NCBI RefSeq assembly: GCF_900129965.1 | Contig: NZ_FQXM01000031.1 | Coordinates: forward strand, 1-42,096 | DNA: 42,096 nt | DNA from: Clostridium grantii DSM 8605 | GTDB taxonomy: Bacteria > Bacillota > Clostridia > Clostridiales > Clostridiaceae | Direction of reading: 5' to 3' | Shown: piece by piece, positions 7,832 through 16,513 of the stretch | How the letters are laid out: each line of letters starts with the position of its first letter | Position numbering within the stretch: the stretch's first letter is position 1 | Notes under the pieces: generated by a model | Databases searched by the model: none | Told to the model about the DNA's origin: nothing | The model's input: the letters and a program-made list of their open reading frames with translations, nothing else | Made by a program: the position numbers and the translations under genes

Positions 7832-8029
7832 ATGCCAAAAATGAAAACTCATAGAGGGGCAGCAAAAAGATTCAAGAAAACAGGGACAGGAAAATTAAAG
7901 AGAAGTAAGGCTTTTAAAAGTCATATCTTAACTAAGAAGAGTTCTAAGAGAAAAAGAAACTTAAGAAAAGCAACAACTGTTAGTGCTACTCAAGTTAAAA
8001 CAATGAAAAAGCTTTTACCATACTTATAG
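7832..8029 (+). CDS. rpmI: 50S ribosomal protein L35
   Basis: 65-aa basic protein of the large subunit. It begins PKMKTHRGAAKRFKKTG, typical of L35, and has the normal length. AGGAGG lies 9 bp before ATG. It is the middle gene of infC-rpmI-rplT, 21 bp after infC and 26 bp before rplT. Confidence 0.98.
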   Translation: MPKMKTHRGAAKRFKKTGTGKLKRSKAFKSHILTKKSSKRKRNLRKATTVSATQVKTMKKLLPYL

Positions 8030-8055
8030 GATAGAGGAAAAAGGAGGTTTACTAA

Positions 8056-8418
8056 ATGGCTAGAGTTAAAGGAGCTATCAACGCTCGTAAAAAACATAAA
8101 AAAGTATTAAAGCTTGCTAAAGGTTATTATGGAAGAAGAAGTAAAACTTTTAAAACAGCTAATGAAACAGTAATTAGATCTATGAGAAATGCTTATATAG
8201 GTAGAAAACTTAAAAAGAGAGATTTCAGAAGATTATGGATCGTTAGAATAAATGCTGCTGCTAGAATGAATGGTATGTCTTATTCTAAATTAATGAATGG
8301 ATTAAAAGTTGCAGGTATAGATATGAACAGAAAAATGCTTTCTGAAATAGCTATCAATGATCCAAAAGCTTTTACAAATATAGTAGAAGTAGCTAAAAAA
8401 TCATTAAACATTCAATAG
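8056..8418 (+). CDS. rplT: 50S ribosomal protein L20
   Basis: 120-aa large-subunit protein with the typical ARVKGA start, KGYYGRRSK motif and FRRLWIVRINAA motif. L20 is an early assembly protein and, in Firmicutes, the autoregulator that binds the leader of its own operon (see 7129-7240). AGGAGGT precedes the ATG. It is the last gene of the operon and is followed by a terminator. Confidence 0.98.
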   Translation: MARVKGAINARKKHKKVLKLAKGYYGRRSKTFKTANETVIRSMRNAYIGRKLKKRDFRRLWIVRINAAARMNGMSYSKLMNGLKVAGIDMNRKMLSEIAINDPKAFTNIVEVAKKSLNIQ

Positions 8419-8427
8419 AAAAATTTT

Positions 8428-8460
8428 AATGCAGCCTTTTGCTGCATTTTTGTTTTTTTT
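8428..8460 (+). terminator. Terminator after rplT
   Basis: AATGCAGC/GCTGCATT stem with a 5-nt CTTTT loop, followed by a long T-rich run, nine bases after the rplT stop. Confidence 0.9.
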
Positions 8461-8478
8461 TGGACTACATATTTATTT

Positions 8479-8506
8479 TTGACAAAAATTATTTTAGTGA
8501 TATAAT
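8479..8506 (+). promoter_or_regulatory. Sigma-A promoter of ktrB-ktrA
   Basis: TTGACA (8479-8484), 16-bp spacer, TATAAT (8501-8506). The short leader before ktrB leaves no room for a c-di-AMP (ydaO-type) riboswitch. Confidence 0.88.
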
Positions 8507-8560
8507 GTATAAGATATTATATAAATAAAAGTTTTTTTTATTAAATTTGAGGTGGATAAA

Positions 8561-9895
8561 GTGAAGATTAAGCATAAAAAAAGAGTTGCGCCTGTTCAGA
8601 TTTTAGCAGCTGGGTTTGCTTTTGTTATTTTTATTGGTACACTGCTTTTGAGACTACCTATAGCAGCAATTAGTGGGGAATTTACCCCTTGGGTGGATTG
8701 TGTTTTTACAGCTACATCAGCGGTTTGTGTTACTGGATTAACTACACTGAATACTGCAGAGCATTGGACCTATTTTGGAAAAACGGTGATTATTTTACTT
8801 ATACAAATAGGTGGATTAGGGTTTATGTCCTTTACAACTTTATTCGCTTTATTACTTGGTAAAAAAATAACTTTAAAAGATAGACTGATTATGCAAGAAG
8901 CAATGAATTTTTTCTCTTTACAAGGTCTTGTAAAATTAGCTAAATACATATTAATATTTACTCTTTCGGTGGAGGGAGCAGGGGCTTTATTTCTTTCAAC
9001 TAGATTTGTGCCTGAGTATGGATTTGGTAAGGGAATTTATTTTAGTATTTTTCATTCCATCTCTGCTTTTTGTAATGCGGGATTTGATTTAACTGGAAAT
9101 AGTTTAGTTCCATATGCTCAAAGTACAGTTGTTATCATTACAATTTCTGCCCTAATTATAATAGGTGGATTAGGTTTTGCAGTATGGGCAGAAATATATG
9201 GTTTAAAAGACATTAGAAGACTTTCACTTCACTCAAAGGTGGTTATATCTATGTCTTTAGCCCTTGTATTTGGAGGGTGGTTATTTATGCTATTATTTGA
9301 GATGAAAAATCCTGCTACTATTGGAAGTATGAATATGGAAGGCAAAATTATCAATAGTTTTTTTGCGGCAGTTACGCCAAGAACAGCTGGATTTAATGCT
9401 ATATCTTTACCGGATATGACAATGGCAGGAACGTTTTTAACTATGATTCTTATGTTTATAGGGGGCTCGCCGGGATCAACTGCGGGTGGTATAAAAACTT
9501 CTACTATAGGCTTGATTTTAATGGCATTAGTTAGCATAATTAGAAATAGAGAAGAAACGGTAATTTTTCAAAGAAGAATAAGTAGAGATTTGATAAATAA
9601 AGCCATTGCTGTGATGTTTGTTGGATTAGGAGTTGTTATGTTGACAACATTCATATTGTGTATAACAGAGCCCAAAGCTACATTCGAATATATTTCTTTT
9701 GAAGCATTCTCTGCTTTTGGAACAGTAGGATTAACATTAGGGCTTACTCCTGAGTTGAGTTTTATTGGTAAAATTGTAGTTGCTTTAACTATGTATATGG
9801 GCAGAGTGGGCCCTTTAACATTGATTTTAGCGATTTCAAGTAAGAAAAAGGGTGGAAGTATAAGATATCCAGAAGGTAAAATTTTGGTGGGATAG
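8561..9895 (+). CDS. ktrB: Potassium uptake channel subunit KtrB (TrkH/KtrB family)
   Basis: 444-aa membrane protein that forms the ion-conducting part of a Ktr potassium system. It shows the four pore loops of the TrkH/KtrB family: VCVTGLTT, CNAGFD, PRTAGFN and FGTVGLT, each with the filter glycine, and multiple membrane helices between them. I place the start at GTG 8561, 8 bp after GAGG (8549-8552); the GTG at 8552 overlaps that site. ktrA follows 10 bp downstream. Similar proteins are sometimes annotated NtpJ or TrkH; the KtrA-type partner favours Ktr. Confidence 0.93.
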   Translation: MKIKHKKRVAPVQILAAGFAFVIFIGTLLLRLPIAAISGEFTPWVDCVFTATSAVCVTGLTTLNTAEHWTYFGKTVIILLIQIGGLGFMSFTTLFALLLGKKITLKDRLIMQEAMNFFSLQGLVKLAKYILIFTLSVEGAGALFLSTRFVPEYGFGKGIYFSIFHSISAFCNAGFDLTGNSLVPYAQSTVVIITISALIIIGGLGFAVWAEIYGLKDIRRLSLHSKVVISMSLALVFGGWLFMLLFEMKNPATIGSMNMEGKIINSFFAAVTPRTAGFNAISLPDMTMAGTFLTMILMFIGGSPGSTAGGIKTSTIGLILMALVSIIRNREETVIFQRRISRDLINKAIAVMFVGLGVVMLTTFILCITEPKATFEYISFEAFSAFGTVGLTLGLTPELSFIGKIVVALTMYMGRVGPLTLILAISSKKKGGSIRYPEGKILVG

Positions 9896-9905
9896 AGGTG
9901 TAAGT

Positions 9906-10565
9906 ATGAAAAGAAAACAATTTGTTGTTATTGGTTTAGGAAGATTTGGGTCTGCTATTGCAAAAGAGTTATATGAGTTGGGGAACGATGTATTAGCTAT
10001 AGATGCTGATGAAGATAGGATACAAGAAATTTCTAATGATGTTACACATGCCGTACAAGCGGATGCTACAGATGAAAATAGCTTAAGAACATTAGGAATT
10101 AGTAATTTTGATGTTGCCGTAGTAACAATTGGATCAAATGTTCAAGCTAGTGTTATGGCTGCTTTATTAGTTAAGGATTTAGGTGTTAAATATATTATTA
10201 CTAAAGCTCAAAATGAGCTTCATGCCAAATTGCTTAGCAAGTTAGGTGTTGACAGGATTATTTTTCCAGAAAGAGATATGGGTATTAGAGTTGCTCATAA
10301 TTTAGTTTCTTCAAATATTTTGGATTATATTGAACTTTCTTCAGATTATAGTATTGCTGAAATCAAAACACCTACAGAATGGATTGGGAAAACCTTAAAA
10401 GAATTAAATATGCGATCCAACTATGGCATAAATGTAATGGCAGTAAAAAGAGATAATGATGTTAATGTATCACCATCGGCGGATGATGTTATTGTAGAGG
10501 GTGATGTTATAGTTGCTATAGGTGGAGCAGAAGAAATTAATAAAATAGAAAAAATTGTAACATAG
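9906..10565 (+). CDS. ktrA: Potassium uptake regulatory subunit KtrA
   Basis: 219-aa cytoplasmic gating subunit. The N-terminal RCK_N domain has a nucleotide-binding GLGRFGSA motif followed by an acidic residue at the end of the second strand (AIDADE). The C-terminal RCK_C domain (about 135-219) is the type that binds c-di-AMP in Firmicutes. Length and pairing with ktrB are typical. AGGTG precedes the ATG. The following methylase gene starts 10 bp later, so all three are probably co-transcribed. Confidence 0.95.
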   Translation: MKRKQFVVIGLGRFGSAIAKELYELGNDVLAIDADEDRIQEISNDVTHAVQADATDENSLRTLGISNFDVAVVTIGSNVQASVMAALLVKDLGVKYIITKAQNELHAKLLSKLGVDRIIFPERDMGIRVAHNLVSSNILDYIELSSDYSIAEIKTPTEWIGKTLKELNMRSNYGINVMAVKRDNDVNVSPSADDVIVEGDVIVAIGGAEEINKIEKIVT

Positions 10566-10575
10566 GGAGAATGAT

Positions 10576-11355
10576 TTGAAGATAATAAGCAGTAAGGATA
10601 ACTCACTAATTAAAGAAGTTAAAAAATTAAATGACAGAAAAGTTAGATTAAAGAAAAAACAATTTTTTATAGAAGGATTTAGATTTGTAGAGGAAGCTTT
10701 GAAATCTGATTTTATAATACCTTATTTGTTTATTTCAGAGGATAATTCTTATAAGTTGGAAGAACAAAAGGCAAATATAGATTCAGAAACAGAGTGCTAT
10801 ATAATCTCAGATAAACTTATGAAGTATATATGCAATACAGAAAACCCTCAAGGAATTGCAGCGGTAGTAAACATGAAAGAAGACACCAGTATAACAAATG
10901 AAAAAGGGTTTTACCTACTAGCGGATAAAGTTAGAGACCCAGGTAATATGGGGACAATTATAAGAACAGCTCATGCTACAGGTGCTCATGGGGTTATATT
11001 AACTAAAGGTACTGTGGATGTGTATAATGATAAAACATTAAGGTCTACTATGGGATCTATTTTTAAGGTTAATATAATTAATGATGAGGAAAATGAATTT
11101 TTAGAGCAACTTAAAGAAAAAGGGTTTCAATTATTAGTAAGTAGTCTTGAAGCAAAAGAATCCTTTTATCAATTAGATTTAACAGACAAGGTGATTATTG
11201 CAGTAGGAAATGAAGGTAATGGAATTAGTGATGAAATTTTAGGCAAAGCCAATAAAAGTTTTATAATTCCTATGGTTGGTGACTCTGAATCTTTGAATGT
11301 AGCAGTTGCAGCCAGTGTTATGATGTATGAAATATTAAGACAAAAGTTAAATTAA
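10576..11355 (+). CDS. ysgA: TrmH/SpoU-family RNA 2-prime-O-methyltransferase
   Basis: 259-aa SAM-dependent RNA ribose methylase. The N-terminal substrate-binding domain is about 1-95. The C-terminal SpoU domain has the three motifs of the family: DPGNMGTIIRTAHA, GNEGNGIS and IPMVGDSESLNVAVAASV, which form the trefoil-knot SAM site. The exact target is not readable. B. subtilis ysgA occupies the same place before pheS. Start is TTG, with GGGAGA about 5 bp upstream. Confidence 0.9.
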   Translation: MKIISSKDNSLIKEVKKLNDRKVRLKKKQFFIEGFRFVEEALKSDFIIPYLFISEDNSYKLEEQKANIDSETECYIISDKLMKYICNTENPQGIAAVVNMKEDTSITNEKGFYLLADKVRDPGNMGTIIRTAHATGAHGVILTKGTVDVYNDKTLRSTMGSIFKVNIINDEENEFLEQLKEKGFQLLVSSLEAKESFYQLDLTDKVIIAVGNEGNGISDEILGKANKSFIIPMVGDSESLNVAVAASVMMYEILRQKLN

Positions 11356-11375
11356 TATATTTTTTCAATAAATAA

Positions 11376-11404
11376 TTGAAAAATAACGTTAATGTAGTTA
11401 TAAT
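11376..11404 (+). promoter_or_regulatory. Sigma-A promoter of pheS-pheT
   Basis: TTGAAA (11376-11381), 17-bp spacer, TATAAT (11399-11404), directly before the T-box leader. Confidence 0.8.
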
Positions 11405-11414
11405 GTATAGATGA

Positions 11415-11668
11415 ACAGGTTGAAATATAATTTAATAATTAAACTTTGATGGAGAGAGTAGATATAAAAAATTTTTTACAGGGAATAAAAGTTATAGACT
11501 GAGAGCTTTTTAAAAATAATTATATTGAAGTTCACTCCGGAGTTCTAGCTGTGAAATAATAGTAGCAGTTAGCGGAAATATCCGATATTAAAACAAGAGA
11601 ACTAGCACTAGTGTTAGTTAAATTGGGTGGTAACACGACAACTTCGTCCCTTTATGGGTGGAGTTTTT
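11415..11668 (+). promoter_or_regulatory. T-box leader of pheST (specifier TTC, Phe)
   Basis: A tRNA-Phe-sensing attenuator. Stem I begins near the GATGGAGAGAG segment; AGGGAA...GAGAG is the usual stem I element. The specifier TTC (11531-11533) is in the context GAAG-TTC-AC. The T-box GGGTGGTAAC (11625-11634) has UGGU, complementary to a tRNA end ACCA. A terminator hairpin near ACTTCGTCCC/GGGTGGAGT is followed by a T run (about 11640-11668). This explains most of the 345-bp gap between 11356 and 11700. Confidence 0.94.
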
Positions 11669-11700
11669 TTTGTTTATAAAAAAAAGAAAGGAGCAATAAA

Positions 11701-12720
11701 ATGCAAAAAAAGTTAGAACAAATAAAAACAGATGCTCTTGCAGTTCTTGAAAAAGCTATGAGTAAAAAAGAAATTGAAGAAATTAGAATCAAATATTTAG
11801 GTAAAAAGGGAGAATTGACTTCTATTTTAAGAGGTATGGGAGGATTATCTTCAGAAGAAAGGCCGATAATTGGAAAATTAGCTAATGAAGTAAGAGAGAA
11901 TCTTGAAACTATTATAAATAATGCAAGCAAATCTATTAGCGAAAAAGAGAAAAACAGTAAGTTGCAAAGTGAAATAATTGATATTTCTATGCCAGGAAAT
12001 AGAAAATCTTTAGGGCATAAAAATCCACTTCAATTAACTTTAGACAGTATTAATGAAATATTCTTATCTATGGGATTTGCTATTGAAGAAGGACCAGAAG
12101 TAGAGCTTGACCATTATAATTTTGAAGCATTAAATATTCCGAAAAATCATCCAGCAAGAGGAGAACAAGATACTTTTTACATAAATGATGATGTGGTTCT
12201 AAGAACTCAAACATCTCCAGTTCAAATAAGAACTATGGAAAACCAAAAACCTCCTATCAAGATGATTTCACCAGGAAAGGTTTATAGATCAGATGCTGTT
12301 GATGCTACACACTCACCTATCTTTTATCAAATAGAAGGATTAGTAGTGGCAGAAGGAATCACTTTTGCAGATTTAAAAGGAACGCTGGAGCTATTTACGA
12401 AAAAAATGTTTGGGGATAAAATGAAAACTAAGTTTAGGCCTCACCATTTCCCTTTTACAGAACCATCAGCTGAAATGGATGCTACTTGCTTTGTATGTGG
12501 TGGAAAAGGCTGTAATGTGTGTAAAGGCTCTGGATGGATAGAATTATTAGGTTGTGGAATGGTACATCCGCAAGTATTAAGAAATTGTGGTATAGATCCA
12601 GAAGTTTATAGTGGGTTTGCTTTCGGATTTGGATTGGATAGAATGGTAATGCTAAACTATGCCATAGATGATATAAGATTATTATACGAAGCTGACATGA
12701 GATTCTTACAACAATTCTAA
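11701..12720 (+). CDS. pheS: Phenylalanine-tRNA ligase alpha subunit
   Basis: 339-aa catalytic subunit of the alpha2-beta2 enzyme. The N-terminal coiled-coil (about 1-90) binds tRNA-Phe. The class II catalytic core follows, with LRTQTSPVQIR, a motif 2 region GKVYRSDAVDATHSP, FTEPSAEMDATCF and motif 3 FGFGLDRMVML. The CFVCGGKGCNVCKGSGW segment is normal for the family. Length is typical. AAAGGAG precedes the ATG. pheT follows 15 bp later. Confidence 0.98.
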   Translation: MQKKLEQIKTDALAVLEKAMSKKEIEEIRIKYLGKKGELTSILRGMGGLSSEERPIIGKLANEVRENLETIINNASKSISEKEKNSKLQSEIIDISMPGNRKSLGHKNPLQLTLDSINEIFLSMGFAIEEGPEVELDHYNFEALNIPKNHPARGEQDTFYINDDVVLRTQTSPVQIRTMENQKPPIKMISPGKVYRSDAVDATHSPIFYQIEGLVVAEGITFADLKGTLELFTKKMFGDKMKTKFRPHHFPFTEPSAEMDATCFVCGGKGCNVCKGSGWIELLGCGMVHPQVLRNCGIDPEVYSGFAFGFGLDRMVMLNYAIDDIRLLYEADMRFLQQF

Positions 12721-12735
12721 ATAGGAGGGGTAAAA

Positions 12736-15117
12736 ATGAAAGTACCTGTTAATTGGCTAAAAGATTATGTGGATATAGATGTAACACCTGAAGAACTTGG
12801 AGATGCACTTACTTTATCAGGATCGAAAGTTGAAGAAGTAATTGTATCTGGAGCAAATATTGAGAATATTGTTACTGGTAAAATAAAAAAAATAGAGCAA
12901 CATCCAGAAGCAGAAAAATTAGTTATATGTCAAGTTGATATAGCTAAGGAAGAATTGCTTCAAATAGTAACAGGAGCAACAAATATGAAAGAAGAAGATA
13001 TTGTTCCAGTAGCTTTACATGGATCCACTTTAGCGGATGGAACAAAAATCAAAAAAGGAAAATTAAGAGGAGTAGTATCAAATGGTATGTTCTGTTCTAA
13101 AGAAGAACTTGGCATAGCAAATGATGAAGTTGTTCTTGGATTGATGATTCTACCGGAAGATACAGCTATTGGGGTGGATATTAAGAAAGTAGTTTCTGTG
13201 GAAAAGGCAGTATTAGATTTCGAAATAACTTCTAATAGACCTGATTGTATGAGTGTAATTGGCATGGCTAGAGAAACAGCTGCAACTTTGGATAAAATTT
13301 ATAATTTGCCTGCTTTAAGTTACACTGAGAAAATAGAAGAAGATATAAATAATAGTTTAAAAGTTGAGATAAAAGATCCTTTATGCAAAAGATATATGGC
13401 CAAAGGTGTTAAAAATGTTAAAATACAACCATCACCAAAGTGGATGCAAGAAAGACTTTTAGAAGCGGGAGTTAGACCAATAAATAACATAGTGGATATT
13501 ACTAACTTTGTTATGGTGGAATTTGGGCAACCGATGCATGCTTTTGATAGAAGGCAGATAACGTCTAATACTATTGTTATAGAAAGAGCTTTGGATAACG
13601 AAAAATTTGTAACCTTAGATGGGCAAGAAAGAATTTTAGATTCAACAATGCTTACTATAAAAGATGGAGAGAGAACTATTGCTCTTGCAGGAATAATGGG
13701 TGGGCTTAATTCGGAAGTTAAAGATGACACTAATGAGATTATCTTTGAATTTGCTAATTTCGATGGTACAAATATTAGACTTTCATCAAAAAAATTAAAT
13801 CTAAGAACTGATGCATCAGGAAAATTTGAAAAAGATATTGACGTAAATTTAGCAGAAATAGCTTTAAAAAGAGTTTGTAATTTAGTGGAAGATTTAGCTG
13901 CAGGAGAAATAATGGAGGGTGTTATAGATATTTACCCAGAAATTAAAGAACCGCACATACTAACAGTTGATTCAAATTGGGTGAAAGCTTTCTTAGGTAT
14001 AGATATTTCTGTCAAGGAGATGGCTAATTGCTTAAATAAGTTGGATTTGATTACTGCAATTGAAGGCGACAGTCTACAAGTTCATGTGCCTACTTTTAGA
14101 TCAGATGTTAATATAAAAGAAGATGTAGCAGAAGAAATAGCAAGAATATATGGATATAATAATATTCCATCAACCTTACCAACCATTGAAACTTTAAAAG
14201 CTGGAAAAAGTGAGAAACAAATTTTAGAGGACACATTAATAAATATTTTAATTGGGTCAGGAGTTAATCAATCAATAGCTTATTCTTTTGTTAGTCCAAA
14301 AGTTTTTGACAAAGTACTAATAAGTCAAGATAGTTATTTAAGAAATGCTGTTAAAATTAGAAATCCTTTAGGGGAAGATTATAGCATAATGAGAACTACA
14401 AGTATACCTTCGATGATGGAATCGCTAGGAAGAAATTATTCAAGGAATAATGAGTATGCTAGATTATTTGAGATTGGGAAAACATATATTCCTAATGTGG
14501 ATGAAAATATAAAACTACCAGAAGAAAAAGAAGTATTAACTATTGGCTTATATGGTGGAGTAGATTATTTTGATCTTAAAGGTGTGGTAGAAAATATACT
14601 CGCTAAGTTATTTGTAGAAAAATTTGAGTTTAAAAGAGAAAGTGAAAATCCATCATATCATCCAGGAAAAACAGCAGCTATTTATGTTGGTAAAGAACTG
14701 CTAGGAGTTTTAGGAGAAGTACATCCTGATGTAGCAGGAAATTATGGGGTGGACGAAAATTGCTATTTGGCTGAAATTAATTTAGAAGTTTTATATAAAA
14801 ATGCTAATTTGGACAGAAAATATAAACCATTACCTAAGTATCCAGCTGTAACTAGAGATTTGGCGGTTATTCTTGATAAGAGTACCTTGGTTAAAGATAT
14901 TGAAGAAATTATATGGAAACAAGGTGGTAGAATTTTAGAAAGTATTAAACTTTTTGATGTATATGAGGGCAAGCAAATAGCAGAAGGAAAGAAAAGTGTA
15001 GCTTATTCCCTTAAGTATAGAGTTCAAGATAAAACATTGACAGATAAAGATGTTAATAAAGTTCAAGATAAAATATTGAAAACTCTTGAGTATAATTTAG
15101 GAGCGGAACTTAGATAA
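12736..15117 (+). CDS. pheT: Phenylalanine-tRNA ligase beta subunit
   Basis: 793-aa partner of PheS. Domains in order: N-terminal region and tRNA-binding OB fold (about 40-150), B3/B4 editing domain (about 210-385), B5 (about 405-475), core-like domain, and C-terminal ferredoxin-fold anticodon-binding domain (about 700-793, starting near KPLPKYPAVTRDLA). Length is typical. The ribosome-binding site is GGAGGGG. It is co-transcribed with pheS under the T-box; no terminator is obvious after it. Confidence 0.98.
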   Translation: MKVPVNWLKDYVDIDVTPEELGDALTLSGSKVEEVIVSGANIENIVTGKIKKIEQHPEAEKLVICQVDIAKEELLQIVTGATNMKEEDIVPVALHGSTLADGTKIKKGKLRGVVSNGMFCSKEELGIANDEVVLGLMILPEDTAIGVDIKKVVSVEKAVLDFEITSNRPDCMSVIGMARETAATLDKIYNLPALSYTEKIEEDINNSLKVEIKDPLCKRYMAKGVKNVKIQPSPKWMQERLLEAGVRPINNIVDITNFVMVEFGQPMHAFDRRQITSNTIVIERALDNEKFVTLDGQERILDSTMLTIKDGERTIALAGIMGGLNSEVKDDTNEIIFEFANFDGTNIRLSSKKLNLRTDASGKFEKDIDVNLAEIALKRVCNLVEDLAAGEIMEGVIDIYPEIKEPHILTVDSNWVKAFLGIDISVKEMANCLNKLDLITAIEGDSLQVHVPTFRSDVNIKEDVAEEIARIYGYNNIPSTLPTIETLKAGKSEKQILEDTLINILIGSGVNQSIAYSFVSPKVFDKVLISQDSYLRNAVKIRNPLGEDYSIMRTTSIPSMMESLGRNYSRNNEYARLFEIGKTYIPNVDENIKLPEEKEVLTIGLYGGVDYFDLKGVVENILAKLFVEKFEFKRESENPSYHPGKTAAIYVGKELLGVLGEVHPDVAGNYGVDENCYLAEINLEVLYKNANLDRKYKPLPKYPAVTRDLAVILDKSTLVKDIEEIIWKQGGRILESIKLFDVYEGKQIAEGKKSVAYSLKYRVQDKTLTDKDVNKVQDKILKTLEYNLGAELR

Positions 15118-15270
15118 AAATATTTTATAATTGGTAATTATATGTTAGAATATAGATAAGTATAAAATGAAAGTTTTTTAAGTAAAATTCAAAAATCATT
15201 TGAATAAAATGGATTATTTTGAAATATGAATTTATTTTGAAGTTTTAAACTTATCTAAGAGGGTGTTGGA

Positions 15271-15873
15271 ATGAATGTGGTAACAGTTAAGATAAATGGA
15301 AAAGAATACAATTTAAAAGGGGAAGAAAAAACTGAATATCTACATTCAGTGGCTAGTTATGTGGACCAAAAGATAAAAAAAATTATGGAGTTCAATTCAA
15401 TTTTAAGTACAACAGAGGCGGCAGTTTTGACTACTTTAAACGTAACAGATGAATTGTTTAAGATAGAAAAAAGCAATGAAGCACTTGAAAGTAAAGTTAA
15501 TGATATTAATATTTCATATAAAGAACTTCAAAATCAATTTGAAGATTTAAAGAAATATATTCTCAGCTTAGAAAATTATAATGCAGAGCTGCAAGTTAAA
15601 TTGGATGCAAATGAAGCTAGTAAGCTATTGAAAAGAGGCGAGGAAGAGAATAAGCAGTTATCCGATCAATTAGATTTAATTAAAAATCGAGTAACAGAAG
15701 AAACTTTACTAAAAACTAATTTTCAAAAAGAAAATAAAGAATTAAAATTCCAACTACAATCTTCTAAGTATAAGATTATGGATTTGCAAAATAAATTAAT
15801 TGAATACCAAATTGATTTAGCTAAAACAAAAAGAAAAGAAAATCCACTTTTAACTTTGGACGAAGCAAAATAA
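15271..15873 (+). CDS. zapA: Cell division protein ZapA, long form with coiled coil
   Basis: 200-aa FtsZ-associated protein. Residues 1-90 are the ZapA domain (VTVKINGKEYNLKG start, then the helix with YVDQKIKKI). The remaining half is a heptad-rich coiled coil, longer than the ~85-100 residues of the B. subtilis form; such extension is common in clostridia. It follows pheT as in other Firmicutes, but the rnhC gene that lies between them in B. subtilis is absent. GAGGGTG precedes the ATG. A strong terminator follows. Confidence 0.88.
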   Translation: MNVVTVKINGKEYNLKGEEKTEYLHSVASYVDQKIKKIMEFNSILSTTEAAVLTTLNVTDELFKIEKSNEALESKVNDINISYKELQNQFEDLKKYILSLENYNAELQVKLDANEASKLLKRGEEENKQLSDQLDLIKNRVTEETLLKTNFQKENKELKFQLQSSKYKIMDLQNKLIEYQIDLAKTKRKENPLLTLDEAK

Positions 15874-15899
15874 AAAACAGGCTATGCCTGTTTTTTTTT
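15872..15899 (+). terminator. Terminator after zapA
   Basis: AAAAAACAGGC-TAT-GCCTGTTTTTT with a run of nine T residues, beginning at the zapA stop codon. Confidence 0.92.
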
Positions 15900-15974
15900 G
15901 TTTGAAAATAGGTATTCTTTATTAAAAATATTAATCATATAAATATATATAAAGTAATACCATGGAGGGTAAAC

Positions 15975-16232
15975 TTGGATTTAAACATAAAGAATGCAGC
16001 TTTTATACCAGTTATTACAGCCTTGGTTCAAATATTTAAGATGCTTGGTGTAAGCAAGAAACTTTGTCCTTTTATGTCATTGGTATTTGGATTAATATTA
16101 GGGATTTTGCTAGAAGATTCTGGGGAAATCAAAAAAGGAATACTTAATGGCATAGTTTTGGGAACTAGTGCTTCGGGCTTATATTCAAGTACAAAGGTTG
16201 CTTATGAAATTGGAAAGAAAAAGACTGATTAA
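15975..16232 (+). CDS. Small holin-like membrane protein
   Basis: 85-aa protein with hydrophobic stretches near residues 8-24, 32-46 and 58-70. The arrangement of a short N-terminus, KXLGVSKKLCPFMSL and GILNGIVLGTSASGLYS resembles small phage-type holins of Firmicutes, which make membrane lesions. There are no endolysin or other phage genes nearby, so a non-phage role is possible. Start is TTG with GGAGGG 5 bp upstream. It is the first gene of a likely unit with the 78-aa gene, comEC and holA. No clear promoter could be assigned in the 75 bp upstream. Confidence 0.65.
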   Translation: MDLNIKNAAFIPVITALVQIFKMLGVSKKLCPFMSLVFGLILGILLEDSGEIKKGILNGIVLGTSASGLYSSTKVAYEIGKKKTD

Positions 16233-16273
16233 AGATAGGAATAATGGATAGAATAAAATTGGAGGTGTAATTT

Positions 16274-16510
16274 ATGCTGACAAATGTACTAGAAACTATA
16301 GTTAAAGGTAGTACAATAGAATTTTTAAATATACCAGAGAGTGAATTTATTTCTAAATATGAAAATATAGATAAAGAGGCAGCTAAAAAGTGCACTGAGG
16401 AATATTTTAACTCAAGAAATATAAAAGTAAAATCTAATATCATGGAGATAAAATTATATAAAGATACTCATAATGTAGAAATAACCTTAGATAGAACAAG
16501 TAGAGGGTAA
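16274..16510 (+). CDS. Unrecognised 78-aa protein
   Basis: I do not recognise this family. It is a soluble, mixed-charge protein with a helical N-terminal half and a C-terminal part (about 50-74) that could form two strands. A strong GGAGGTG site precedes the ATG, and the gene ends only 3 bp before comEC, so it is very likely real and translationally linked to comEC. There is no signal peptide or cysteine motif (one Cys near residue 41). Confidence 0.75.
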   Translation: MLTNVLETIVKGSTIEFLNIPESEFISKYENIDKEAAKKCTEEYFNSRNIKVKSNIMEIKLYKDTHNVEITLDRTSRG

Positions 16511-16513
16511 TTA

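Noticed and set aside
9229..9537. Minus-strand open frame inside ktrB
   Set aside because: It is fully antisense to conserved KtrB pore-loop sequence; hydrophobic composition mirrors the sense gene.
11361..11383. A/T-only palindrome after the TrmH-family gene
   Set aside because: The stem is weak, ends in A residues rather than T on the plus strand, and overlaps the pheS -35; chance in AT-rich DNA is likely.
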